A DNA stretch of 64,000 nt from Chrysopilus asiliformis (GCA_964034945.1 OZ035960.1:45204502-45268501); one strand, 5' to 3'. Numbered from the stretch's first letter, positions 11,498 to 23,826 are shown. Numbers and translations: made by a program. The notes: generated by a model not told the origin, from the letters alone.

Positions 11498-12970
11498 TAG
11501 GGCTGCCAAAAATATGCATTTGCATATTTCTTCTCGTTATGGTTTCGGCTCCGGGAGTTTTTTATTCATCCGAATCAATAAGTTTAGAAGTGAATGAAGG
11601 TCACTTGTTGTTGCATATTTCGCATATTTGACACGTTAGTGCATATTTGCATATAAATGCATATAATGCATATTTAGTTGCATATTTTACAACTTTCATG
11701 AACAACCAATTTTTTTTTTGTACAATTCAAATTATAATTCGACTGTTTCAGCTAGAATAAATATTAAAAATAAATAAATATGTGTTTTTACTTTCTTCTA
11801 CGAAGTATAATACAGTATTGTATTCATGAAAAATTTCAACCTTTTAATTTAACCTAAAAAACATTTCCCGATCACTCCTTAGTCGATTGGAGTCATATTT
11901 AAAAAATGTCTTTCTGTCTGTCAGTCTGTGTACAAGATTTCTCAAAAACTAATAGAGCTAGCGCCATGAAATGTTGGGTCCTGAAATGGGACAATCCTAT
12001 CAACTTTTGGCGGAAATCCGTTAACCGGAAGTATCCAAAATGGCGGTTTTTCAAAAATCGCAATTTCGTTTTTCTCGATTTACTACCAAACTACGCGTTT
12101 TTTAGTGGCCTTAAGTATGACAAAACTTGGAGAAAATGAAATTTCCCACATTTTTGTCTTTAGCTATAACTCGATATCTCAGGCTGTTATCGAGATAAAC
12201 CGTTATTTCAAAAAAAAATAATTTTTTGCGATTATCTCGAAAATTAACGGGTTTTTGCTGACTGAATGTATGAAGTGAATTAATGAGAATGGCATTCTGC
12301 ACAAATTTGTTTTTTACCGTTATCCATTATCTTTTACCGTTATTGAAATATTTTTATTAAAATGTAAAAAATATATTTTTGCGAATTACTTGCAAACTAA
12401 CAGTTTTTCGAAAAAACTTTTGAAAAACGAATTAAAGGCAATGAAATTTTCTACATTTTTACCTTTCACCGTAAATTGATATCTTTTACCGTTCTCAAGT
12501 TATTTCAAATTTTGTACATTTTGAGGTCGTCTTTGGTTGACAAAACGATAGGGATAGCGTAAATTGCGCAGGGTCGTAGATTTTGTGGAAGAAAGTTTTG
12601 TGGTAGCAACAACTGAGATTTTTCTACAAGTTTTAACCCCGATTATACCATAGGCAATATGAAGTATTGAACATATTTTCGAAATATCTTAAAATTTAAC
12701 AGTTGCAATTTAGAAACAAGTAAAAAAAATTTTTGTCAGTCAAAATGTCAATCTTTTTTACAGACTATTATTTTTTCAATTTTTTTATTTTCCACATAAG
12801 TCGAATTAACCACATTTTAACAAGTTCCGTTCACTATTTTGGGTGAAATATACTATATTTCGGATTTTTAATGTTTTTAAAGTGCATATTTAAGTGCATA
12901 TTTTGCCGTTTTTAGTGCATATTATATGCGCATATTTCGCCTTTTTTAGTGCATATTTTTGGCAGCCCTA
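11498..12970. mobile_element. non-autonomous hAT-type element, 8-bp TSD
   Basis: Terminal inverted repeats TAGGGCTGCCAAAAATATGC (left) and GCATATTTTTGGCAGCCCTA (right) are flanked by a perfect 8-bp direct repeat, GTTATTAC, at 11490-11497 and 12971-12978. The TIR style and 8-bp duplication identify hAT. The interior near both ends is filled with repeated GCATAT words, likely sub-terminal binding sites. There is no transposase. A family A copy (11790-12623) sits inside, so the original element was about 640 bp. Confidence 0.9.
11790..12623 (+). repeat. dispersed repeat family A, copy A1
   Basis: This copy starts ACTTTCTTCTACGAAGTATA and carries only two or three CAGTCTGT units. It then has 'GAGCTAGCGCCATGAAAT', several TACCGTTAT/ATAACGG words, and ends at GAAGAAAGTTTTGTG plus CAACTGAGATTTTT. 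It is nested in the hAT-type element. It lines up closely with A3 (43451-44343) and A7 (59274-60229). Its 77-aa ORF is not conserved as protein. Confidence 0.85.
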
Positions 12971-12978
12971 GTTATTAC

Positions 12979-13380
12979 ATTATAAGGTTATTGCATGCCC
13001 GTCGTTGTCGGGTTAAAGTTCGTTTATCGGGTTAAAGAAAAAATCCCACTACACTTACGTGACCTCTAACACCAGATTCGTAATCAGCGACCACGAAAAC
13101 CCTATAATGCACTTTTTCCAAGGAAAAATGAGAAAAAATGATATTTGCGTTATCCTTACAGGACACCCGTTTCGGATTTTAAAATTATATCATCAGATTC
13201 GCGATCAGCTCCCGAGCAACATTTCTCAATCCTCCTAACCGGCAGGCTTTATTACAAAAATCAATGTTTTAAAACACTAACTCCCCGTCCACACCCTGAT
13301 TGTTCTCTTAGGGGTGGAATTAACGCATAAAATCAATCCCCGTAAAAAAAATCCCGGTCACGCTTAAAATATAAAAAAAT
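12979..13380 (+). repeat. dispersed repeat family C, copy C1
   Basis: Shares with 21900-22330 and about 44600-44920 the phrases GCATRCCCGTCGTTG, ATTYGTGATCAGCGA, and 'TTTCTYARCCTCCTAAC'. It is non-coding, with no defined ends. It immediately abuts the target duplication of the hAT-type element. Confidence 0.6.
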
Positions 13381-13400
13381 GACTTAAAGCCAACCGTTAA

Positions 13401-14033
13401 CCCTTGGACTGACACATGAGTCTGGCCAGGTTTTTTCGATTTTATTTTTTGTGTAAATATTTTTCTAATTGAGCTATCGACTTGAAATTTCAGGTAGCTT
13501 CCTAAAATCTATTTAGCTATCTGTCTATAAAATATCAGGACGAAAGATTTTGTAGAAGAATAATTGCAAGGACATGATGGTGTACACATCGTATTCGTAA
13601 CACATGAGTCTGGCCAGACCCACAAACAATTTGTATGAAAAATGATGCAATTTCATGTATTTTTGGTGGTGTTTCATGCAAAACGCAGAAGTAGAAAGCA
13701 CCTGAAGAAATGCCGCTAGACGAAATTTCCTTTCGACGTTATCCAACACATTGGTTCTCCGAAATGTCGAAGAGCGAATAAACAACATTCAAAAGTAGAT
13801 TATGTTTGCATTAGACCTGCCTTACACGGTCAATATTTTTGCTTCAATATATTGAACGTGTAAGGTGCCTATTAGTTGCGACAGTAAATAAAAAATCAAC
13901 TGCAAGGTATAAAAATGTGTTTGAACACATGCAAAAACGAAATATTTACATACAAATGTACTGAAATGTAAGGGAGTCTGGCCAGACTCATGTGGTACGA
14001 ATATGACTATCGAAGTATGTGTCTGACGGAGGG
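13401..14033. mobile_element. piggyBac-type MITE with TTAA duplication
   Basis: The ends are CCCTTGGACTGACACAT and its imperfect complement ATGTGTCTGACGGAGGG. They are flanked by TTAA on both sides (13397-13400 and 14034-14037), the piggyBac signature. The motif ACATGAGTCTGGCCAG occurs at about 13412 and 13601, and inverted at about 13976. It may be a transposase-binding repeat. No transposase is encoded. Confidence 0.8.
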
Positions 14034-14037
14034 TTAA

Positions 14038-15236
14038 ATGATTTTAACAAGGAAAGAGAGATACATCTGTTGCTATTCCTTTTTTTCTGTTTGGGTTCAC
14101 TATGAAACAATTTATAACGCAAAATATGTTCTGCGGACAAAAATAACATGAAAAAAACACGCCATATAGAAAATTTTTCAAGGAAATTTGCCGCAGGTGA
14201 AAATTTTGCCATCCTGAGATCAAACGTATCTTACACTTTTAACGTCTTCGTCTTATAAACTTCTTAATTGGCTCGAAATTCCTCGGACAAGTTTAAAAAC
14301 CCGGAACACAACCAAAACCCCCCTCCCCGGACGTCCCCTGACGAAGAGGACGAGAACGGTGTTCGGTGTAAAGAGAACGAATAGCAACCCTAGCTCCATT
14401 AGTTTTTTTAGTATATCCGTTATTTTTTTCTAGTAGATCAGTAATAATAGAAATTGATTTAAAATAAAAAAAAATCAACACACACCGCGACCCGCCTAAA
14501 CTTTTGAAATTTGCAGTCATCGAACAAAAATTTAGAAACGTTTTAAATTTTATAAATAGTTTATAAATAAATAGTAGAAATAGTTTTCGTGGAGGGGAAC
14601 CAAAATGCCTCTGTTTACAAAAATCTTAATTCTCCATCAAATTAAGTGAAGCTTTTTAGGAAAGCTATCAATTTTCAATTTTTTTCTAAACTCAGTTTCC
14701 AAATATCTAAAATACCAATCATATGAAATAAAATAGAATATTTTTTTTAATTCTCACATTTCTGATTAGAGCGATTGCTTTCATTTTCCGCAATTTCATT
14801 TTTTTTACCTTTTACAACACACACACACAACAAGAAAGATAACCAACAAAAAGACTGATAACCAACATGTCTATTATATTATTTTTTTACTCATTTTGGA
14901 TACTTTTACTCGATTATCAACAAAGATAATAAAGAAAACAATTTGAGAAGGAAATGCCGTCAATAGTACTTCTTGTTTTGGAGTTGGTCGTGAGCATTTT
15001 CTGCACGACCTTCAAGCGACATACTCGATGCCAAATGGAATTTTTCACCTCACGCCCGACCTGCTACGCTTTCTTCTTCCCCAGCGGCTGTTGCTGGAAT
15101 GAGAAAGCTTTTCTTTTGAAAAAAAGAAATAATTTTGGTTATCTAACACGTTTAAATTGTTCATCACCAATTTTACGGACTTTTATAGTGAAATGAAAAA
15201 AATAGCTTTAAATGAGTATCAATACCATTATTATAT
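14038..15236. other. stretch without recognised genes
   Basis: AT-rich. It contains a short (AC)n run near 14817-14828 and no ORF with recognisable content. Confidence 0.5.
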
Positions 15237-15470
15237 TATTATGTACCTCTTTTTATACTCCATATGAGAATTATATAGAAATATATTAGATTTAGTATAC
15301 TGTTTGTAACGCATCAAGTCAATCATCGGACACAAAAATGAACTACATCAGGATATCAGGGATGACAAAAGATTTTGATTTCCGCATGTCCGTCCGTCCG
15401 TCTGTCCGTGACCACCATAACTTCCAAAAATATTGAGCTAGAGACTTGATTTTTTTTTACATTAAAATCC
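15237..15470 (-). repeat. dispersed repeat family D, reverse copy
   Basis: Minus-strand match to 6980-7165. It shares the CTCTATATGR start (as read on plus), 'AGTATACTGTTTGTAACGCATC', TTGTCATCCCTGATATCC-like text, the GTCCGTCCGTCTGTCCGTGA tract and the TAGCTC phrase. It has diverged by many substitutions. Confidence 0.6.
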
Positions 15471-17085
15471 GAACGAACCAATCCTCCCCGCCCCCTGCCT
15501 CATAGAAATGGATTTTTTTAAATAAAAATTCTGTCTGTCCTCATATAGAGTATTTGACGAATGGTACCTGGCAATTGTAGCTTTTCTTATGTTTAGATCT
15601 TTTTTTCAAATCTATTGGAATCAATATTTTATCGAAAGTTGACTTTTCTATGCATCTATCATGTGCAACTGAAATTAAAGAGATTTCTCATACTGTAGGC
15701 TAAAAAACCGTGAAAAAATTTACCTGTAAGAAAAAAAAAGCTACAGCCATGACTTGATATATTTAGTGTCTATACATCTTAAACGAATTAAACAAATACA
15801 AACTATCGAAGGCAATCGGAGTAGATATTACGACGAATGTGTCTGCAAAGAGGAAAGAGGCTTCAAGAGGCTTCATAAGAAGCCAGCAGCACAAAAAGTG
15901 AATCAACTTCCGACTTTCTCTGCAAGGCATGACTAAATAAAATCTACTTGCATGGTATAAGCAACAGCAGCCGCATTTCAGCTTCTGTATGTAAGAAAAC
16001 AAAATCAAATAAAAAAAATCGAAAGAAATACAGAAAATATAGAAACGAAACACAAACTTTTTAACTGTCGGTCTAGATATGTTTGCACGATTAGTGAACG
16101 CGCTGCGCCACCCAAATTGCGGCCTTCAGGATAGAAAAAAACGGGGAGGGAAAAACAAACAATTATTGCTGATTTTTAGGAACTGTTAGATTTGAAAAAA
16201 AAATGTTTAATAGAATTTTGTAACAACATTTTTTCAGGCAACTTTGTATGATTGTAAGTAAGCGAAATCTATTCAATCTCAAGTTATAAAGATATTTGTA
16301 AATTTAATTTTAATGATTTGTTAGGCGCATTATATCAAATATACCGTTAGTGACGCATAAAATCAATCGGCTTAAAAAAACAAAAAATAATCATGCAAAA
16401 TATATTTGAGTACACAATAGGGGTATTCTTGCAATCTCGCAAAAACTTTGTAAACAGCGTACATCTCGTAAGTTTACCATCTTGTTTTCAAAATTGTAAC
16501 GATTTTGGGGTGCAAACAACTTGGTAAACTTATGCAAACGTGAAGTACGCAAGTTTCGAGGAATTTTGAAATTCAGCTACAATAATAAGACTTTTTTCTG
16601 CAATTTGATCCCATATTTTAATTTATTTAAATTTTTCACTAATTTCATCTCCTAATTTTATGACTGCTGGCAGTAAATAGCTGAACAGTTGATCGAAAAA
16701 AAAATCGAACGCATGAACGCACTCATCAAACTCTCCACGTGAAAATTCGCAATCGGTAAACTAATCGAGTTCCATGAATAATTTACGCATTTATAATTTA
16801 CAATCTACTAGTATATAACTGTAAATCAGACTTGGCTTGAAAACCACTCAACCGATTGATCCGATTTTTTGCTAAACGTAACTTAGACAACTAAAAAAGT
16901 TATGGGCTATTTGTGATTTCGCTCCCTCGACCCTTTTTAACCTCCCATGAATTTCTATACAAAGATTTCCTCATTTTGAAACATTTGACGGTATTACAGC
17001 TGAATGGTTGACACGATATCTGTATGACAAAAAAAATCAACTCCCCTCTATCCCCTCCCCCTCTATTATCTTCTAAACTACTTAA
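15471..17085. other. stretch without recognised genes
   Basis: No supported coding region. Opposed short ORFs at 15754-15936 and 15763-16053 have no recognisable domain. Multiple C-rich spots near 15485 and 17045 resemble the G-rich patches of families B and D but are too short to assign. Confidence 0.45.
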
Positions 17086-17841
17086 AGCGGCGTCCAAATG
17101 CACAGTTTTTTGCTCCGTTTTACTCGCGCAAACCGAGTCTGCGCAGGCATGTCGTAGCGTCTGGACGATACACAGTTAGTTCGCGCGGATCAAAAGTTCG
17201 GCCTGTGCGAGTTCAGGTTGTGTCTGAAAATAACTGTGGCACGCGCAGGCAAATCGTAGCGTTGAGCGTGCGGACGAAAACTCAATCTTTTTACACAGTT
17301 TTTTGCAATCGTCAATCATTTTACATGAAAATGAGTGATTTGCGGCATTGTTCAAAAGAGTTTTTAGAGCACTTTATAAATATAAAGAGTTTCCTTGCTT
17401 GTAGAAAGTTGAAAGCAAGGAATATAGTGACAGAAATGTGAAAAACAAGTCATACGGACTGCTAATAAATAAACTCAAGGAAATTGATAAAAGTACAATC
17501 ATTCTCTTCATGGAGCAGTTCTTGAAGCAAGTTGACATGAGAATAAATGCATCTTTTTAATAACCACCATTTAGTTTGTCGACTTATTTTTTTACAAATC
17601 ATACAAACAGCTAAGCTGAAAAATAATACGTCTTACTAGCTTAATCTATTCAATATTCATCATATTCATCATACAAGAAAGTTCTGAATACGATATGCTG
17701 ACGCTATGAAATTTCAAACAAAACTGTGTAAAATATATAAAAGACGGAACCGTCTGGACGCAAAATTTGCGCAGTTTTTTAAGAAGGAAAACTGCGCAAA
17801 CTAAGACGGGGAGCAAAAAGACGGAGCGTGTGGACCGCGCT
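17086..17841. mobile_element. PIF/Harbinger-type element with MADF-like remnant
   Basis: The ends are AGCGGCGTCCAAATGC and, reverse-complemented on the right, AGCGCGGTCCACACGC. They are flanked by TAA on both sides (17083-17085 and 17842-17844), the 3-bp duplication typical of PIF/Harbinger. Sub-terminal TGCGCAG words repeat near both ends. The plus strand at 17326-17510 encodes a MADF-like segment, KEFLEHFINIKSF, ACRKLKARNI, and, after a frameshift, KSYGLLINKLKEIDKS. That matches the second ORF of such elements. The transposase itself is absent. Confidence 0.75.
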
Positions 17842-18887
17842 TAACGGATTTTAATTCGGTTTTCAGTTTTGGAGAGATCACCTTTCAGTGTTGGATAGAA
17901 AACTTCCGATACTCAAACCACCCCCTTTTTATTTCAATCTTCATAATACAAATGAATCACTCTTTAAGTTGAGTGATTTTGCTCACCACTAGTTTATTTA
18001 GATTTTTCAAGGGATGAAATTTTCTCATAAACATTTTACTGACGACGCATAATTCCTTTTATCTATGGATAATATTTTGAACTGTGATTGCTTTGCTCAA
18101 TAATTTTCTTCTTATTAAGGATGGCAACAAACAAACGATAGAAAGTAAATTCATAAAACTTCAATAGGATGCCCCCTATTGCGATGCTGTAAAGACGTTA
18201 AATGCATTTTCTGTGTTCTGTATCTTCCTATAACTACGACTTTGCCACCCTTTTTTCCTCGAGCTATCAGCCATGATGTCCTTCTTAAACCAAACCTATA
18301 CACTTCCATTTGATAAGAAAACCAGTAAGAAATCGCCTTAATTGCGATGTTTATGTCGGTTGAAAATCTTAACTTGGCAAACGACCAACTAAAAGTCATT
18401 CAACTCGATATTAAGAAAATTCGCTGTGATCATCGTTTGATTTTTGTATATTTCCAACAATAAGAATGTCACAATATTGGAACTGCACTGGGTTGTGTGT
18501 AAACTCCACTTGATAATTCAGTGGCCTAAATTATGTCAGGAGACACTTCAGCAAAAACAAATAATGGCTGATAACTAAAGAAATTAATTTCTTTCTCAAT
18601 CCGAAATTCAAATATTTTCAAAACAAGACCTACTTTTCAAGATTTTGTATAAGACCACAAAATAATAGTTGAGGCTCAACATAATCTCCCGTCGTTTTCC
18701 CATAGACACGACCAATGAAAAATCATTCTCTATACAATACGATGACTGTATTTGCTTGCCTAAGTATAATTCCAACAAACATACAAATTTTATTAGTCAT
18801 ACAAGTGGACTTCTACTCGCAGGACTCGAGAATAATGGCATCACAAGGAGTTAAATCCCGCCAAAAAGTCATAAAACGGTCACTTAC
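17842..18887 (-). other. likely intron or intergenic DNA downstream of the Pro/His-rich exon
   Basis: Follows a minus-strand splice donor at 18888/18887, so it should be intron of that gene. The 82-aa minus-strand ORF at 18151-18399 has no recognisable domain and no matching acceptor, so I left it out. No later exon was found anywhere below 18 kb. Confidence 0.4.
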
Positions 18888-20007
18888 CTCGGAAAACTTT
18901 TCTCTTGCCTGCGATCTGCAGTGGCAAGGAGACACCGGCGTCCAATTGAAGTAAGACCCGATGCTCTCTGGGTGCAGGTCCTTGCGAATGAGCCGGACAG
19001 TAATGACGAGGCTCACCATTCGAATCGACATAGATTGGAGCCTCGACCAGGGGCCATGCCCCACTTACACCAGAAGTTCCTGGTGGTGGCTGCGGAATCG
19101 AAATCACATGAATTGGGAACAAGTGATGATGATGATGGTGTGGAGGCGGTGGTGGTGGAGGCTGTGACCCTGGCGGACCAGCTGCTACCTGGACTTGATT
19201 TGATGATAGTGTAACAGGTGGTTGAGATACAAGTGGCGGCGCCGGTGGTGGCGGGGGAGTCGGCTGCGTTATACCAATTGTGATAGGCGGCAGCATTTGC
19301 GACATCAAAGTCGGAGGAGGTACCGATGAAGTCTGAACTGGTGGTGGTAGTGGTGCCTGGACCTGAGCTTGACCCTGTGCTTGGGCCTGTTTGTCATTAA
19401 AATTAACACTGCTATAGTCATTGTTGTTAGTATTGTTGGACATCGAAGAATTCCTTGATGCCGTCGTACTTGCAGCAAGCATTGGATTTGTTTGTGCCGA
19501 TGTTGCTACTCCCGGTCCGGCTCCGGTGCCAATATCACTTCCTGTTGCCGGTGTCGCCTGTGGCTGTTGTTGTGCCCTCGGCAATACTGATTGTGATTGA
19601 ATTCGTGAATTTGACATTTGTGGAATGGAATCGGCATTTTCCTCATCTCCCGCATTACTACGATTTTTCGTGGCATTAACCGTAGCAGCACCACCATTCT
19701 CGTGGCTCTTTGTACCGTAAGTTTCCGAATCGTCTACTGTACTATCCGATTCCAGATTTTCCAGTTCATTGTCGGCCATTACTAGGTCATCAAGTCGAAT
19801 TTTAACCTTTTTCAAACTGGCATTTGGTGAGACTTTTATCGGCAGTTCATTCAATTGCACCGGGCACGACCCAGATCCGGTTTCATTTGACAGTGCTGCA
19901 TCAGCTACAACCAGTAAATCCCCTACGACCGACTGTTCCTCGTTAGTCGGTGATAATGATGTCGTTGATGATGGCGGTGTAGGCGACAGCAAGGGCGCTT
20001 TAACCAT
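18888..20007 (-). CDS. first coding exon of a Pro/His/Gln-rich protein (unassigned)
   Basis: The exon opens at an ATG at 20007, with an in-frame TAA nine bases upstream. It ends in CGAG|GTAAGT at 18888, a strong donor that leaves one base of a split codon. It encodes 373 residues. The first ~110 are acidic and Ser-rich (LKKVKIRLDDLVMADNELEN). Then comes a long disordered region: Gln-rich (QAQAQGQAQVQAP), poly-Pro, PHHHHHHLFPIH. The last ~60 residues look ordered: GAWPLVEAPIYVDSNGEPRH, then CPAHSQ, then VLLQLDAGVSLPLQIAGKRK. Composition suggests a nuclear or scaffold regulator, with a globular domain starting near the donor. I do not recognise the family. GC content is well above the neighbourhood, supporting real coding sequence. 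No downstream exon was found. Confidence 0.75.
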
Positions 20008-21899
20008 CGGAAGCTTTTAAGCTTTTATTTATTCGAATTGGGAAAACGAAATTTCCTTCTACAGATTGATATTTTCCAACCCCGAGTTTCGGTTCACGTA
20101 TGCACACAAATACGATTAAAGAACTACAATTACAAAAAAAAAACTACTAAAAGTATAAACAAAAAATGCAAACAAAATCGTCTGGATTCAACTGGCACTC
20201 TAATTTATGTTCCTGTTTTTATTCGGGCCAATGCCGCTCCGTTCCTGGAATAAAAACAATGAGAAAAAGTTATTACCATCAAAAATAAAATTAAATCCAC
20301 AACAAAACAAAAAAAAATCCAAACATTCTATACCAAGTCAGATAAATGGGAAACTCTAGATGAATTTGGATAATATTCTATTAATAACAAAAATTAGGAA
20401 AATATGATGCAGAGATTAAAAGTCTTAATCCCTGAAACAATCTAATTATTGCTCTAAAGGCGCCTTCCAGCCCGACTAATTATGTATACGGATATATCCT
20501 CTTTAAAGGGATTTAACTAGACGCGATGATTGATATTTAAACATTTTTTAATGAACGTATTTTAATCTATTTGAATAAGCAGACATACCAATGACAAAAG
20601 ATTTCTTTGATTTTTTGGAAATTAATTTTAAACTTTGACCTTTTTCGCGAGGCAACTACCCACGCGACGAAGCCCTCTAATAGGAATTCATTGTAGCTCC
20701 TCCATGATATAGCAAAAGCAAATCTAGGTAGTTCCACTTTGTATCCACCATAAAATTAATTTCTCATAATATACATACATAGTATAGAAAATTGTGTTTT
20801 GCTGAAAAATGTCCACCTAGGGATTTTGGCTAGAAAAGTATTTCCTAAACATTTCTGATTCAATTAGAAACGCTTTACGAAAATGTTTTTCCATCTGTCA
20901 GTCAATCTTTGCTCAAAATTCCTCAAAATCTACAAAATTCCAACTATAGTTATGACAATTTTGCAGACAATTTTGATCCTAGAGTGACTTTTGTTGAAAT
21001 TTCAATATCAATATTGTGGTTTCTTCAAAATCTAATTCTATGGAAAAGATGTGAAAATTTCATTAACACAAATCAAAAATTAACATGTGGGAGAGGACGA
21101 GGGAAGAAGGGGGTGGGGGAAGAGAGAGGGGGAAAGGTGTATCCGTTAGTGTGATGGCGGTACCAAACTCCGTACAAAAAATCGTTGATTCAAAAAACCG
21201 AAAATTATCATGCCGTATTTTATGGACAACCCCTTATGTAAAACTCTAGGTGCGGGCAGCAGAGAACAAAAAAACCCTGAATAATTGAAGTCCAGAATTT
21301 AGTGTCAAAGACCATTTTGTATGCGCCAAGCTTTTCGTGAATTCAATAACGTTTCGTTGATTGCAATTCTGCACGTTAATACATAGACATACATAAAATG
21401 TATAGACTTTTAATTGCTATCAATTTGTCAAATCCCATTAAAACCAATTCACAATTAAGTATGGCCAAAAGTTAACATGTCAATTGCTTTGGTTTAATAT
21501 TTATCAATAAAATGTTTTGTTCTTTTCTTTTTGGCTCATAAAAATCAGAGAGAACCCAAAAAAAAGGAATCTATGCATTTTAAATAAAATCTAAAACTAT
21601 TAATACTCAAGAGAAATGTTTAAGATGTATTAATTTATGCCATTCCATTGACATTTTTTACCAACAAAAAATAAATCATAATAAAAACAAATATCAGTTT
21701 TCAGTCCCGGAAATAAACTTGATATCAAAGACAATCTAGGTAATGATTCTAAAAAATAGATTAGAAATTTTAATTTGAGCGTTTTAATCAGAATACTATT
21801 GAATTATCGGAAAATGATAGCAAATGTACATTTCACGTAAATAACGCGCACCGTTGGACACCGCGATAAAGTTACGAAAGCCTTTCTCTCATCAGACTG
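20008..21899. other. upstream region of the Pro/His-rich exon; no other gene seen
   Basis: Minus-strand 5' UTR, intron or promoter is expected here, but no clear TATA or initiator was fixed. A worn family A match (TTTCCTAAACATTTCTGATT, CATCTGTCAGTC) lies near 20845-20910. The rest is AT-rich without recognised features. Confidence 0.45.
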
Positions 21900-22330
21900 T
21901 CTATATAGAAGGGTAGCTTGCATACCCGTCGTTGCCGGATGAAAGTTTATTTACTACAAATTAAAAAAACAGTAGTAACTTAAACACTGTAGAATAAAAA
22001 TCCAGGGAAAAATTGGAAGAAGGATATTTGCTTTATCCTTAGAGGTCCTTCCGGTTCGAATTTTGAAATTCTAACACCGAATTTATGATCAGCGATCCCA
22101 AAAACCTCCGAGTGACATTTCTTAGCCTCCTAACGGGAAAGCTTCATGGCAAAAACCAACGTTTTAAAACACCTACCTGAAAAATCCGGCCATAGTGGGG
22201 GTCTACGGGATGGATGCTCTAAAAATTCCAGATTTTTAGGTCCCGGGGCTTGGGCTTGGATTGGGCAGCCAGTTGTGACAAAATTAAACCACTTTTGAAT
22301 TTGAATTAATAGCCGTGAATCAAAAAACAA
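21900..22330 (+). repeat. dispersed repeat family C, copy C2
   Basis: Contains GCATACCCGTCGTTGCC, then GAATTTATGATCAGCGATC, TTAGCCTCCTAACGGG and 'CAACGTTTTAAAACACC', in the same order as copies C1 (12979) and C3 (44600). Its 3' part carries CCGGGGCTTGGGCTTGG, parallel to 'GGGATTTGGGCTGGGCG' in C3. Confidence 0.6.
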
Positions 22331-22787
22331 TTGTCGCGATTATTTTAAAAAAGAAAGGTTACTTTACGATCAAGTTTACATAGAATATTTTCTTTAAATT
22401 GGCTGGAATATTTTTTTTATTTCACGACAATTAAGCGATAATTAATAATGCTGTTTTTCAAATTCCGTCTTCCTTCTTAGACCCTCTCCGCATGTATTTT
22501 GAACCGCTCAAGGGATTTGGATCCGGTTTTCACCATTAGAGAGGTCAGCCTTCAGGAAAAATATCTACGCCATCTCCTCTCTATAAACGCCCTCACCTGC
22601 TATCTTCTGCAATCCTAAATAAATTTAGATCAGAGTCTAACCATTACAGACGTAATCTTTTAAGGAAAGTTTTCGCCCATTGTTTCATACTTTGAAAAGT
22701 CACAGCCTTTGTTATTGTCTAAAAATGGTTCAGGGGCGCAACCTCTATTATTTTATGATTTGAAATTTCTGTGAAATTTTGTTAATA

Positions 22788-23755
22788 GGGGAGACCGGGG
22801 CTATTCCGAAAACAGCAGTTTTCTTCTATTTGAGTATGCGCGCGTTTGTGATGAGCTAGAGAGCGGAAATTTTAGGTGAAGCTGGCTCTCGGCACGGTAA
22901 ACGAACGTCAGTAGTTGCGCACCATTCTCGGCAATGCGACGCCATATTTGTTTGTTTTTGTTTTTTCGTGCGTTCGCTGTAAATATTTTCTGCGCAGAAA
23001 GTTTCGATTTCTGAGAGTTATTTCAAAGTTTTCATTGTGAATTTTTGTCCACAAGGTAAGTTATTAGTGCTCTTTCGGAATGAAATATAGTTTAGTCGAT
23101 CGGTTCGTGTATTTCTGTTGAGCGCGTTTCTGACTGCGAAAAATGGGTGTGGGGCTATTCTGTACATTTTCGGTGGGGCTAATTCGAACGCGATTTTTTA
23201 CATGTGTTTCGGTGTTTTCTTTGTTTATTTTTTCGTTTTTATGATTTTGATTGCAGTTTTTACGATTTGGTTTAGGATGGTGCGTACATATAAACGTAAG
23301 AAGGAAGAAAGGCGCGAAGGCACGGAAAAAGCCAAGAAATCAACGCAAAAATTAATACGAACATATTTGTTTCTATGTGATGGTAATGAAGTCATAAATA
23401 AAAACAAATGAGTTTTTTAACAAAATTTCCTTTTTTTTATTTTTTATTCACCTCTTTTCTACATTTCTCGCCTTAAAAACCGCCTCAAAACACTAATCTC
23501 GCTTTTGTACCACCGTGGGGCTAATTCGAACGAAAATTCATATTTCATATAACGAATTCATATAACGAAAATTCATATTTCATTAATCGACCAAAAAAGC
23601 CTATTTGCGATGCTCCGACGGGTTAACAATGTTCTTGGAAGTTGTAGAGCACAGAATTTTCTATAAGATAGATAATTTTTCGAAATTGAAATCGCCGACA
23701 TCCAGCCACCAGGACGGCCGAAACACAAAACGTTCGGAATAGCCCCGGTCACCCC
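22788..23755. mobile_element. 968-bp inverted-repeat element with TA duplication
   Basis: The left end is GGGGAGACCGGGGCTATTCC. The right end reverse-complemented is GGGGTGACCGGGGCTATTCC. TA lies immediately outside both. The inside repeats related phrases, GGGGCTATTCTG and twice GTGGGGCTAATTCGAACG, at 23149, 23173 and 23515. A 97-aa plus-strand ORF (23118-23411) has a hydrophobic N-terminal half and a basic tail but no transposase motif. The superfamily is unassigned; the TA duplication would fit Tc1/mariner-like or related elements. Confidence 0.75.
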
Positions 23756-23826
23756 TACTTGAGTGATTATAAATCCATTTGAAATATTTAAGTGATTCAA
23801 AATCCATTTAGAAATTTTCTTCAATT

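Noticed and set aside
18151..18399. 82-aa minus-strand ORF
   Set aside because: Could have been the next exon of the 18888-20007 gene, but no suitable acceptor and no recognisable content.
18921..19214. Plus-strand ORFs overlapping 18888-20007
   Set aside because: Antisense to the Pro/His-rich exon; the minus strand has the start context, composition and donor.
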